IMG/VR virus record: IMGVR_UViG_3300009370_001221 | Span: 171,364 to 235,363 of that record | Source: a virus | Length of the DNA: 64,000 bases | Strand: one strand, 5' to 3' | Shown here: positions 1 through 8,514 of the stretch, in pieces | Layout: every line of letters begins with the position of its first letter | Position numbering within the stretch: position 1 is the first letter of the stretch | Made by a program: the position numbers and the translations under genes | The notes under the pieces: generated by a model | Seen by the model: the letters and a program-made list of their open reading frames with translations, nothing else | The model's database searches: none | Told to the model about the DNA's origin: nothing

Positions 1-434
1 AAGATAAAATTACGCAAGACATGAAGGACGCAATGCGTTCAAAGGACAAGCAAAGGTTGGAAGCAATCCGTTTGCTACGTGCCGCTATTCAAAGACGTGA
101 AGTTGATGATCGTGCTGAGTTAGACGAAGCAGGAGTAATAAGTGTCATTGAAAAAATGGTAAAACAAGGCAAAGACTCCATTGAACAATTTGCAAAGGGT
201 AATAGGCAAGACCTTGTTGCTAAAGAAGAGTCTACTTTGGTAGTAATAGAGGAATATTTGCCTAAACAATTAAGCGAAGCAGAAGTAGATGCGTTAATAG
301 ACGAAGCCTTTAAGGAAACTGGCGCAAAAACAATTAAAGAGATGGGTAAAGTAATGGGTTGGATAAAACCCAAAGGGCAAGGAAAGGTAGACATGGGTGC
401 TGTTAGTGCTAAAATTAAAAAAAGGTTAACATGA
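1..434 (+). CDS. GatB/YqeY-domain protein (5' end outside window)
   Basis: YqeY-family protein, related to the C-terminal tRNA-binding domain of GatB; its exact role is not settled. The frame is already open at base 3 and reads DKITQD before the first internal Met at base 21, as in the usual YqeY N-terminus, so the gene starts upstream of the window. Recognisable family segments are KDAMRSKDKQRLEAIRLL, a VIEKMVKQGKDSIEQF helix, EYLPKQLSEAE and the C-terminal MGKVMGWIKPKGQGKVDMG. It ends in an ATGA overlap with the next gene. The family is common in bacteria, and a phage-borne copy is unusual but fits this gene-rich accessory region. Confidence 0.85.
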   Translation, partial: DKITQDMKDAMRSKDKQRLEAIRLLRAAIQRREVDDRAELDEAGVISVIEKMVKQGKDSIEQFAKGNRQDLVAKEESTLVVIEEYLPKQLSEAEVDALIDEAFKETGAKTIKEMGKVMGWIKPKGQGKVDMGAVSAKIKKRLT

Positions 435-1537
435 AAATACTTGATAAACTAACAATGCGTTTACGTAGTGATGATTTTAGCACTATGGAAGTGTACATGG
501 ATGTTTATGACACACCTTTAGGACGTAAATGGTTAACTGCACTAAACGACATACTTAATCAAAACTTAATACTAGAAAAAAACTATTGTTTCATGGGATT
601 TATTTTTGGCCAAAGGGACGGTGAAGTAATTTTAAATGAAATAAATCACGCAATTAAATTTATAAACGAACATAGTAATATAGATTATAAAATAGAAACA
701 GATGAATACAATTTAGAAAATTGTTTACAGTATGGAGATGTTGGTATAGACTTGCCTGGACTAATGGTTAATCATGAAAGGTTTAATTGGTTACACAGAT
801 GGTTTGAAGAATTGCAAGGACACGATACTGGTGACGTAAAAACATCAATGACGTATCATTATTGGAGAGCAGACAAAGAAACAAAATACTATATTAGGCA
901 ATTAAACTTATTATGTCACGAGTTTGAAACGTGGGCATTAAGTAATCGTAAGTTAGTACAAGCACCAGAATGGATGCAAAAGTCGCAATTAATGTGTTGG
1001 CTAAACGCTCCTAGATTCAACTTAGATTCCGACGAGGACTTTACGGAGTTTGGTGTCCACGCACTAACAAAAAACTTCGGCGGTGTATATGTAGGTGTTA
1101 ATAAAGCAGTAGGCAAGACTCATTGGGAAGTATTTAATGACGAAGGAGGTGAATCGGGCTCACTGGGAGAAATAACAACTGCTTTATACACACAAACTAA
1201 AGCCGCCGGCGATTTTGATATAAATTGGTCGCCTAATGAACATTTTTCAGAGCATGAATGGAGAGAACGAAAAATAATTGAGTTTTGTGATTGGCTACGA
1301 AGTAATAATTTAGATCCAGATGATCCTTCATTAACATTAGGGCACCCAAAGGTAGGACAAGTTGACTTAGAACGTTCTTTTAATACGGAGAATACTCCTA
1401 TTGTTTGGTATGTTTTAAATAACTTTTTAGATGTACAAAGTTTAAAAACATCAGACGCATATGCAGAATGGAATTATCGTTGGTATGATGATAAATTTGT
1501 TAATATGTCAATAGAGGCCATGCCTGGTGTCTGTTAA
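431..1537 (+). CDS. Hypothetical protein, 368 aa
   Basis: I do not recognise a family. It is acidic and rich in aromatic residues (many W, Y and F), with no signal peptide or membrane segment. The ATG overlaps the stop of the YqeY gene (ATGA) and its end overlaps the next gene by 11 bases, so it is translationally coupled in the plus-strand chain. The C-terminal third has a WxxRKIIEFCDWL segment. Its position directly before the SGNH genes suggests a role in the same process, which is inference from context only. Confidence 0.7.
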   Translation: MKILDKLTMRLRSDDFSTMEVYMDVYDTPLGRKWLTALNDILNQNLILEKNYCFMGFIFGQRDGEVILNEINHAIKFINEHSNIDYKIETDEYNLENCLQYGDVGIDLPGLMVNHERFNWLHRWFEELQGHDTGDVKTSMTYHYWRADKETKYYIRQLNLLCHEFETWALSNRKLVQAPEWMQKSQLMCWLNAPRFNLDSDEDFTEFGVHALTKNFGGVYVGVNKAVGKTHWEVFNDEGGESGSLGEITTALYTQTKAAGDFDINWSPNEHFSEHEWRERKIIEFCDWLRSNNLDPDDPSLTLGHPKVGQVDLERSFNTENTPIVWYVLNNFLDVQSLKTSDAYAEWNYRWYDDKFVNMSIEAMPGVC

Positions 1538-2501
1538 ATTAGTAATATCAGGTGGTGATAGTTTTACCTTTGGCAGTGAGTTGTCAGATATTGATGAAAC
1601 TGGAAAGACGCTTGTCCAGCTAATGCCAAGTAAATTTTCCTGGGCAGATCTAGTAGCACAAAAATTAAAAGCAATACATATTAATACTGCTTGGCCTAGT
1701 CGAAGTAATAGTTTTATTACTAGGCATATCATACACGAAGTATCTAAAGCATTACACTACAATCAGAACATTAATTCCGGAATACTCGGACGGCCAGGCC
1801 GAATTCGTCCGTATAGACCTAATGAAATATTCGTTCAAGTAATGTGGACATATCTTGGAAGACACGAAGTTCTTGTTAATAATTTACTTCACGAGTATGA
1901 TCGAGGAGGCAAAGCAGGCAAGCCTGGAACTGGTCCAATATATTATGATAGACCGGATTCTCCATGGTTTAATGTAGATCCACATAGTGCTTTAGATGAT
2001 GTTGATAATAAACTTATAGGGTTTGCAAATTATATAGAAGAGTATTATAAAGTTACTGGAGAGTTAACTGATCATTATATATCTCTTAAAGAAATTTTAT
2101 TTTTACAAGAATTTTTAGAGAATAGAAACATTAAATATATGTTTACGTATGTACACTCTGAGGTTATAGATCAACTTACTGGTATAGATGTAAAAAATGA
2201 ATATACAACAGATTTAGATACACCTATAGATATTATTGATGAACTGCGTAGAGAAATAAAATTTGATGAGTGGTTTAGTTTTTCTTCTTGGGAAATGTTT
2301 GATAGAAAATCGTATGGTGGATTTAAACGCCCAGAAAAAGATTATATTGGTTTTTGGAATTGGGCAGCCGGATCACAACGCACAAGTCCAACAAAGAAGA
2401 GGAAAAAATATAAATTTGGTCCTGGAGGCCACCCATTAGAACAAGCACATATAGATGCGGCGGAGATAATATATGATCACATTAGTAATCTCTGGGGGTG
2501 A
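1527..2501 (+). CDS. SGNH/GDSL-like hydrolase, copy A
   Basis: SGNH-fold hydrolase-like protein of 324 aa, probably an esterase or acetylhydrolase/transferase acting on a glycan. The block I motif ISGGDSFTFGSEL carries the putative nucleophile at Ser12, and the C-terminal GGHPLEQAH supplies the likely catalytic His. The start is GTG, chosen because it leaves the GDSF motif about ten residues in, exactly as in copy B. It overlaps the preceding gene by 11 bases and copy B by 29. It is clearly paralogous to copy B, sharing KYMFTYV and KFDEWF segments. Substrate unknown. Confidence 0.8.
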   Translation: MSVKLVISGGDSFTFGSELSDIDETGKTLVQLMPSKFSWADLVAQKLKAIHINTAWPSRSNSFITRHIIHEVSKALHYNQNINSGILGRPGRIRPYRPNEIFVQVMWTYLGRHEVLVNNLLHEYDRGGKAGKPGTGPIYYDRPDSPWFNVDPHSALDDVDNKLIGFANYIEEYYKVTGELTDHYISLKEILFLQEFLENRNIKYMFTYVHSEVIDQLTGIDVKNEYTTDLDTPIDIIDELRREIKFDEWFSFSSWEMFDRKSYGGFKRPEKDYIGFWNWAAGSQRTSPTKKRKKYKFGPGGHPLEQAHIDAAEIIYDHISNLWG

Positions 2502-3381
2502 TAGTTTCACGTTTGGTAGTGAATTGTCAGATGATTGTGGCACGATGCACGTGCCGGTAGTCACCAGCACACCCTATCATCGACCAACTCAACCTATAAG
2601 GCTAGGGCCATTCGCAGCTGCAAGTAAACATTCTTGGGCCAATTTAACAGCAAATAAATTAAATGCAAAACATATTAACACGGGAGAGAGTGGCCGTAGT
2701 AATTCCTATATTGTTAGGCATATTATTAATATAATATATGAAGCATTAGAACACAACTATAAACCTGACGAAATATTTGTTCAAGTAATGTGGACATTTG
2801 TGGCAAGACAAGAAATTGCTGTAAATTTTGACATAAAAAGGTATGATAGTCCGTGGTTTGCTGTAGATCCTTATGTATGTGAGGATGAGACTAAATCAAA
2901 TTGGTTTAAAAAAGTATCCAAAAGTGTGCCAAATTGGCAAGAAGTACATGATGATATGCATAAGCGATATTTAATAAACAAAGATTTAGGGTTAGTAGAC
3001 TATGCAAAATCATATTATACAGTTGTAAGTGATTTGCATGACAAATATACATCACTACAGAAAATTTTAATGCTACAAGACTTTTTAGAGAGTAGAAATG
3101 TTAAATATATGTTTACATATGTCAATGAACATGTAATGAAAGGCCTTATTAGTATAGATAAGTTTACTAATGGCTTACATAGTTTTATAAAATTTGATGA
3201 GTGGTTTAAATTTCCCGGCGATAAAGAGTTTATGGGGTTCGATGATTGGGCAAAAGCAAATGGTTATCCATATGCTACGTCACATCCACTTGAACAGGCA
3301 CATAAAGATGCCGCGGAACTGTTATATGAAAAAGCCAAACAAATTATCACAGGAAGCGTGGGGCCAATACCCGGAGAGTGA
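2473..3381 (+). CDS. SGNH/GDSL-like hydrolase, copy B
   Basis: Tandem paralog of copy A, 302 aa. Block I reads ISGGDSFTFGSEL near the N-terminus and the His block is SHPLEQAHKDAAELLYE at the C-terminus. Internal identity to copy A includes EIFVQVMWT, RNVKYMFTYV and IKFDEWF, and similarity is still visible at DNA level around the GDSF codons, so the duplication looks fairly recent. The ATG lies 29 bases inside copy A, in another frame. An insertion after SELSD, rich in P and T, distinguishes it from copy A. Likely a glycan esterase; substrate unknown. Confidence 0.8.
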   Translation: MITLVISGGDSFTFGSELSDDCGTMHVPVVTSTPYHRPTQPIRLGPFAAASKHSWANLTANKLNAKHINTGESGRSNSYIVRHIINIIYEALEHNYKPDEIFVQVMWTFVARQEIAVNFDIKRYDSPWFAVDPYVCEDETKSNWFKKVSKSVPNWQEVHDDMHKRYLINKDLGLVDYAKSYYTVVSDLHDKYTSLQKILMLQDFLESRNVKYMFTYVNEHVMKGLISIDKFTNGLHSFIKFDEWFKFPGDKEFMGFDDWAKANGYPYATSHPLEQAHKDAAELLYEKAKQIITGSVGPIPGE

Positions 3382-3382
3382 T

Positions 3383-3532
3383 GTGCAAGAAAAATTAAAA
3401 AGTTTAATAGTACACAAACCTAGTAAAGGTTATCGTTGGTTACGGGATAAGATACTTACTATTAAACGAGAACTTAAATATCGTAAACGTTTAAAAGAAT
3501 TGAAAAAGAAAGATCCATTTATATATAAATGA
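3383..3532 (+). CDS. Small basic protein, ~49 aa
   Basis: Short Lys/Arg-rich protein fitting exactly between copy B and the Smr gene. I chose a GTG start one base after the preceding stop, with GGAGAG about seven bases upstream; the longer open frame running back to 3194 is the shadow of copy B. The protein contains RWLRDKILTIKRELKYRKRL and ends KKKDPFIYK. Its stop overlaps the next ATG as ATGA. Function unknown; a nucleic-acid-binding role would suit the charge but is a guess. Confidence 0.5.
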   Translation: MQEKLKSLIVHKPSKGYRWLRDKILTIKRELKYRKRLKELKKKDPFIYK

Positions 3533-3771
3533 ACATATTAGATTTACACGGTTATAACTTACAAGATGCATACAACGAAACATTAAGTTTTCTCAGAGAT
3601 ATGCACAAAGACAAAGAGAAAAAAGTAAAAGTTATTACTGGTAAAGGAGCAATTGCAAAAGAATTCCCTTTTTGGATAGAAAAAAGTTCTTATATAAAAA
3701 GGTTTGAACCAACAAATGATGGAGGTTGTTGGTACATCACTATGGCTGATCAATACCGACCAACAATGTAA
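3529..3771 (+). CDS. Smr-domain protein (small MutS-related)
   Basis: Stand-alone Smr domain of 80 aa. It begins with the signature LDLHGYNLQDAYNETLSFL, followed by KVKVITGKGAIAKEFPFWI and a short C-terminal strand. The LDLHG and TGKG motifs are those of Smr nucleases/nucleic-acid-binding domains found at the C-terminus of MutS2 and in small proteins. The usual glycine-rich final motif is reduced to NDGGCW. It overlaps both neighbours by 1-4 bases, so it is coupled with the SGNH genes. Whether it cleaves DNA or RNA here cannot be told. Confidence 0.8.
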   Translation: MNILDLHGYNLQDAYNETLSFLRDMHKDKEKKVKVITGKGAIAKEFPFWIEKSSYIKRFEPTNDGGCWYITMADQYRPTM

Positions 3772-4358
3772 TGATTTTTACCAATGGTGATAGTTTTACT
3801 TACGGAGATGAATTAGATAAACCGTATAGCGAAGCATGGCCGTATATTTTATCACAGATGCTTAATTTAGACGTAGTAAATTTTGGTGAAAATGGTAAAG
3901 ATAATGCTGGTATAGTACAAACAACAAAAGATTATTGGTCTATTACTGGTAGTTTTTCTGAAGCCTTCCCGCCTACAATTTGGATTATACAGTGGTCAAC
4001 ATTCAGACGATTTAACGACAACCCCCCAATAGATGTAATATTACAAAAATTAGACAAGCAATATTTGCTTGATTTATACTTTGTACATGTAAGAGACTTA
4101 CAAGATTGGTTTGAAGAGCATAATTTTTCTTATATAATGTTTAATGGTTTTGATAATGAAAAATACATAAGTGATAGTGATTCAGAGTTTAAGCAACTAG
4201 TTGACGATAAGTATTTTATAGGCTGGCCAGATGAAGCAGTAGTAAATTGGGTATATGAATATGAACATGGTCCTAGAGGCCACCCAAGAGCAGAAGGCCA
4301 TAGAAGAATAGCGGAAATACTCTATGAAAATATTAGGAGTAAGTTGCGGTTTCCATGA
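3771..4358 (+). CDS. SGNH/GDSL-like hydrolase, third member
   Basis: SGNH-fold protein of 195 aa, shorter than copies A and B. NGDSFTYGDEL at the N-terminus gives the putative nucleophile Ser8. A GENGKDN segment corresponds to the block II/III glycine and Asn region, and GPRGHPRAEGHRRIAE near the C-terminus carries the His. It starts on the last base of the Smr gene's stop and overlaps the carbamoyltransferase by 35 bases. Related to but diverged from copies A and B. Probably acts on the same glycan target. Confidence 0.78.
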   Translation: MIFTNGDSFTYGDELDKPYSEAWPYILSQMLNLDVVNFGENGKDNAGIVQTTKDYWSITGSFSEAFPPTIWIIQWSTFRRFNDNPPIDVILQKLDKQYLLDLYFVHVRDLQDWFEEHNFSYIMFNGFDNEKYISDSDSEFKQLVDDKYFIGWPDEAVVNWVYEYEHGPRGHPRAEGHRRIAEILYENIRSKLRFP

Positions 4359-5925
4359 TGCGGCAATTAGTTTAATAGATGACGGTGAAATATTGTTCGC
4401 TGGACACGCAGAACGTTATAGCAAAGTAAAACACGATAAAGAATTAAACAGCAAGTTACTTAACAACGCATTAGATTATGGTTACCCCGATTTTGTCTCA
4501 TACTATGAAAATCCGTGGCTTAAGAAAACTAGACAGTTGTATTCCGGGCAATGGAAAGACTTGTTTACAGAGTTTAGCATTAAAAAGAAAATAGCATACA
4601 ACACAGGGTTTAGATGGAACAAAACTAGTTTTAATTATCATAATCATCACCACAGCCACGCCGCCGCAGGCTTCCAAACAAGTCCTTTTAATGATGCCAC
4701 TGTAGTAGTAATAGATGCTATTGGAGAATGGGATTGTATTACGTTATGGAATGCATATTATGATGGTAATGGCCAAGCCTGCTATGAAAGAATTTGGGGA
4801 GCAAAGTATCCTAATAGTGTAGGACTGTTTTACAGTGCGATGACGCAAAAAGTTGGCTTGCGGCCGTTAGATGAAGAGTATATTTTAATGGGTATGGCAG
4901 CATATGGAGAGCCAATTTATAATAGAGAAATACTAGATAAGTTTTGGAAAATTGGCGGTCCGAAAATACTTCGTGCAAGAGAAAACTTACATTTAGGCAC
5001 TGATTGGCACAGTGGCCCGCCATGGACGTCACAAGATGACGATATGGTAGAACAAGACCAATACGATATAGCCGCTTCTGCTCAAGTTGCACTAGAACAA
5101 GTTGTAACATACATAATGAATTTTGCACGGCGTATTGGCAAGTCTCCTAATTTAGTTTACATGGGAGGTGTTGCGTTAAATTGCGTTTGTAATACTAATA
5201 TTTCCCGCATTTGGGAGGATGTTTGGATTATGCCCAATCCTGGTGATGCTGGCAGTAGTTTAGGCGCGGCCGCCCTAACATATGGTAAGAAACTAAACTG
5301 GCGAGGGCCGTTCCTGGGGTATGATATAAAAGGTGAATACCCAGATGGAGAAATTATAAAAGAATTAATGTCCTCACGTCAAATTGTGGGCGTTGCCAAC
5401 GGTAGAGCGGAGTTTGGTCCAAGGGCACTAGGCAATAGGACATTGTTTGCTGATCCACGCGGGCCAGACATTAAAGATAAAGTAAATGAGATAAAGCGTC
5501 GGCAAAAGTTTAGGCCGTTTGCTCCAATGATACTCGAAGAGAGATCAGAAGAGTACTTTGAAATGCCACTAGTAACTACACCAGCACATCCTTCTACACG
5601 CCCTTCTTTTTCCGTACATAAGTCAGGTCAACCGCATCATTTTACAATGACACACATTCCAAGTCCGTTTATGCAGTATGTAGGACGGTGTAGACAGCCA
5701 GATAAGTTTCCGGCGATTGTACATAAGGATGGCACAAGCAGAGTGCAGACGGTAGGGCCAAATGATAATCCTAATGTACGTAAATTGCTTAAGATGTGGG
5801 AATATTATACAGGTTGTCCAATGTTGTTAAATACTAGTTTAAACATTAGAGGCGAGCCAATGGTAAATGACATTGAAGACGCCAAGCGTTTTACTGAACT
5901 ATATGGTGTAAAAGTATGCACATAA
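4324..5925 (+). CDS. Carbamoyltransferase (NodU/CmcH family)
   Basis: O-carbamoyltransferase of 533 aa, expected to transfer a carbamoyl group from carbamoyl phosphate, via carbamoyl-AMP, to a sugar or other hydroxyl. The N-terminal Kae1-like domain has the metal-binding HHHSHAAAGF and VVVIDAIGEWD segments and MGGVALNCVCN. The C-terminal YrdC-like half contains GRAEFGPRALGNRTLFADPR and the LLNTSLNIRGEPMVN block. Length and motif order match the family. Its start lies within the SGNH gene (35-base overlap). In this island it is likely a glycan-tailoring enzyme. Confidence 0.93.
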   Translation: MKILGVSCGFHDAAISLIDDGEILFAGHAERYSKVKHDKELNSKLLNNALDYGYPDFVSYYENPWLKKTRQLYSGQWKDLFTEFSIKKKIAYNTGFRWNKTSFNYHNHHHSHAAAGFQTSPFNDATVVVIDAIGEWDCITLWNAYYDGNGQACYERIWGAKYPNSVGLFYSAMTQKVGLRPLDEEYILMGMAAYGEPIYNREILDKFWKIGGPKILRARENLHLGTDWHSGPPWTSQDDDMVEQDQYDIAASAQVALEQVVTYIMNFARRIGKSPNLVYMGGVALNCVCNTNISRIWEDVWIMPNPGDAGSSLGAAALTYGKKLNWRGPFLGYDIKGEYPDGEIIKELMSSRQIVGVANGRAEFGPRALGNRTLFADPRGPDIKDKVNEIKRRQKFRPFAPMILEERSEEYFEMPLVTTPAHPSTRPSFSVHKSGQPHHFTMTHIPSPFMQYVGRCRQPDKFPAIVHKDGTSRVQTVGPNDNPNVRKLLKMWEYYTGCPMLLNTSLNIRGEPMVNDIEDAKRFTELYGVKVCT

Positions 5926-5968
5926 AAATTTCGCCACACCAGGTAGTTTATTTGGGTGTGACTCGGCC

Positions 5969-6658
5969 ATGACCTCCATTGCATTTTGTGGTGATAGTTT
6001 TTGTAAAATATATGACGAACAACCATATCTGGGATGGCCAAATTTATTATGGCACCATTATGATGCTAACATTGTATGTGACGGTATGGCCGGCTGTGCT
6101 TTAATTCATTCGTATGAAAAGCTTTTACCAGTGGTAGATAAAGCAGATTATGTAATATTTTGTATTACAGATCCTGCTAGGTTACCAAATAGAGAAGCAT
6201 TGCCAATGTTTTACAATCCAAGGCCCTGGATTGGATGCTCCGGGGACCGCGGCCCACCTTCTACAATCGAACAATCCGCTCTTAAATATTATAAACATAT
6301 TTTTTATGAAGAATATCATAACATGGCACAAAAAGGTATATTAATGCAAATAGATGAATTAATGGTTCAAAAACAAAAAAAATGTATTTGGTTTCCTTGT
6401 TTTGAAAATAGTATGCAAGAATATATACCACAAAGTGGACCAATTGCTGATATTAGCTTAGGAGAAATTAGCTTCAATGAATATAAAAATAAAGGTTTTT
6501 CTAAGAAAAAATACAGTGATGTAAAAATAGAAGATGATAGAATATGTCATTTGAGTGAAGAAAATAATATTAAGATGGCTAATTTAATTATTGATATAAT
6601 TAAAAATGATAATTTTAATCCTAAAGAAATAAAACTGGGAGATTATTTTAATGGCTAA
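5969..6658 (+). CDS. SGNH/GDSL-like hydrolase, fourth member
   Basis: SGNH-like protein of 229 aa. The N-terminal block I is IAFCGDSFCKIY with putative nucleophile Ser10, and CHLSEENNIKMANLIIDII near the C-terminus supplies the His and following helix. The middle (FCITDPARLPN) differs from the other members. It starts 43 bases after the carbamoyltransferase and overlaps the sulfotransferase-like gene by 8. Function inferred from fold motifs; substrate unknown. Confidence 0.7.
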   Translation: MTSIAFCGDSFCKIYDEQPYLGWPNLLWHHYDANIVCDGMAGCALIHSYEKLLPVVDKADYVIFCITDPARLPNREALPMFYNPRPWIGCSGDRGPPSTIEQSALKYYKHIFYEEYHNMAQKGILMQIDELMVQKQKKCIWFPCFENSMQEYIPQSGPIADISLGEISFNEYKNKGFSKKKYSDVKIEDDRICHLSEENNIKMANLIIDIIKNDNFNPKEIKLGDYFNG

Positions 6659-7343
6659 AAACGGAAAGAGTGATGTTAGTAAACATGATTTTGAAAAACT
6701 AGCAAATAGTAAGAAAAGTAAAGACAGAACACCATTCCCTGCAGGGAAGGTTCCTGAACGTGAATCAGAAGATACTATAGTTATCTATGGTGCTAAACGT
6801 GCTGGTAATCATTACTTACAGAGTTATTTTCATTCAATTGGTGAGAAGTGTGAGTTTAGGCATGAAGCAGCTCATGCTAAAAAGTTATTTTTAACAAAAG
6901 GCAAACAGTTAATTATACTTGTACGTAATCCAGAAGACCAGATAATATCTAATACCTATAGTATGTTTAATGCTGATAAAGATGGGTATGGTGTTGGTAC
7001 AAAAGATCGACCATTAAAAGATTTATCTGCCCAGGCTATACCTTATCAAGTAGTAGGACAAGCATGTGAATATTTAAAAAAATTCACAGACACTATGATT
7101 ACATTAACTATGTCATATCCATTTCAATTCGTATTGTATGATACCATAATACAGAATAAATTAAATAGTATATACACGCAACGTGATCCACAGTACTATA
7201 AAGATTATATATTAAATTACGACGATATTTTAATAATGTTAGCAAATAGCGATATTTGTGAATATTGTTTAACACATTGGCGTGCTTATAACTTACAACA
7301 AACTGTCTACTATCCAGAATTAGCAAATGTTAATAAATCGTAA
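6651..7343 (+). CDS. Sulfotransferase-like protein
   Basis: 230 aa. The segment IVIYGAKRAGNHYLQSYF resembles the 5'-phosphosulfate-binding loop of PAPS-dependent sulfotransferases, and LIILVRNPEDQIISNTYSMF resembles the 3'-phosphate-binding motif (R-x-P-x-D...S). The N-terminal 35 residues are charged and probably disordered. It overlaps the preceding gene by 8 bases and the radical SAM gene by 17. Assignment rests on the two motifs; the acceptor is unknown, plausibly a glycan given the neighbours. Confidence 0.6.
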   Translation: MAKNGKSDVSKHDFEKLANSKKSKDRTPFPAGKVPERESEDTIVIYGAKRAGNHYLQSYFHSIGEKCEFRHEAAHAKKLFLTKGKQLIILVRNPEDQIISNTYSMFNADKDGYGVGTKDRPLKDLSAQAIPYQVVGQACEYLKKFTDTMITLTMSYPFQFVLYDTIIQNKLNSIYTQRDPQYYKDYILNYDDILIMLANSDICEYCLTHWRAYNLQQTVYYPELANVNKS

Positions 7344-8508
7344 AATTCTCTCAAATACTACGGCAACTAAATTCCAAGTAAGAAGAAAATATAGAGAACG
7401 TAAAGGTCCTTTATTAGAAAAAGATTATACATGTTGGTATCCACATCGTAGTCTAACAATTGATCAACTAGGAGAATGTTATATATGTACATGTGAAGCA
7501 TGGTTACCTTATTCTGTTGGAAATATTTTAGAATTCGATGATCTTACCGACATTTGGACTAATAATATTGCTAGAAAACTCCAAAACAATACTAAAACCG
7601 GCACAACATTTAAATTTTGTGATACTTCAATTTGTAATCCGTGGTCAAAATCGTATCAACAAGCAAGAGCGTTACCATATCAAATTGCAATTTGTACAGA
7701 TGATAGTTGTAATTTGCGATGCCCTAGTTGTCGTACTGATCTGATTCATTTTAATAAAGGTCCAATATACGAAAAAAGAAAATTATATACTGATAGAATT
7801 ACATCGTTAATGAAAGACTTTGATCTACCTGTTTCGTGTGCTTTGGGTGGTAGTGGAGAGATTTTTAGTTCTAAAATTTTGTCTGATGTTTTGTATAATT
7901 ATGAGCCAAATGATAAACATCGATTTAAAATTAAAACTAATGGAACTCTTATAGATAACCGAGTTAAAGATAGTCCAATTATGCAAAAACTTTCAGAATT
8001 TACAATCAGTATTGATGCTGGGAGCAAATCAGTATATGATGTTGTAAGACCTCCGGCTAACTGGAATAAATTAAGATCAAATTTAGATTTTTTAAGGGAA
8101 AATAATTTTCAATTATCTTTTAATTTTGTCCTCCAAAAAGCCAATTTATATGATGTAATTAATTTTGCAGATTTATGTGAGCATTATGGTGCTATAGGAC
8201 ACTATGAAGGTATAAATGATTGGGGTACATGGAATTACGAAACTTATTTAAAACAAAGAATCCATCAACCTGAAGATGAATTATATTCCGAGTGGAATAA
8301 AATTAAAGAACAACTTCTTCAGCATTCATGGAGAGATTATTTAATATTTGCTTCTAATATTGATACAGAAAACCAATTTACATATGAGAGATTATATTCC
8401 AAACACCCAAACAAGAATTATTTACCGCTAGGATACAATGAAAATGATGGGACATACCACAGTGAAAGACATCCGATGCTAGGTCTTAAATGGACATTAG
8501 ATAATTAA
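7327..8508 (+). CDS. Radical SAM protein with N-terminal SPASM-like region
   Basis: 393 aa. The radical SAM cluster motif is CNLRCPSC (CX3CX2C) at about residue 130, followed by GGSGEIF, FKIKTNGTL and ISIDAGSKSVYD strands typical of the barrel. Unusually, the segment before the barrel (about residues 36-100) reads like a SPASM/twitch domain: a first Cys in CWYPHRSL, CYICTCEAW, GNILEFDDLTDIWTN and a closing CDTSIC. That domain normally follows the core. It overlaps the sulfotransferase-like gene. It could modify a peptide or sugar; substrate unknown. Confidence 0.85.
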   Translation: MLINRKILSNTTATKFQVRRKYRERKGPLLEKDYTCWYPHRSLTIDQLGECYICTCEAWLPYSVGNILEFDDLTDIWTNNIARKLQNNTKTGTTFKFCDTSICNPWSKSYQQARALPYQIAICTDDSCNLRCPSCRTDLIHFNKGPIYEKRKLYTDRITSLMKDFDLPVSCALGGSGEIFSSKILSDVLYNYEPNDKHRFKIKTNGTLIDNRVKDSPIMQKLSEFTISIDAGSKSVYDVVRPPANWNKLRSNLDFLRENNFQLSFNFVLQKANLYDVINFADLCEHYGAIGHYEGINDWGTWNYETYLKQRIHQPEDELYSEWNKIKEQLLQHSWRDYLIFASNIDTENQFTYERLYSKHPNKNYLPLGYNENDGTYHSERHPMLGLKWTLDN

Positions 8509-8514
8509 TTAGTT

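Noticed and set aside
3194-3382. Long open frame extending the small basic protein upstream to 3194
   Set aside because: It lies inside the SGNH copy B gene in another frame; only the part after 3382 is free, and a GTG with a ribosome-binding site begins there.
5914-5970. 18-codon frame bridging the carbamoyltransferase and the next SGNH gene, and a possible frameshift between them
   Set aside because: The downstream frame meets a stop before joining the carbamoyltransferase, and the short frame has no further support.
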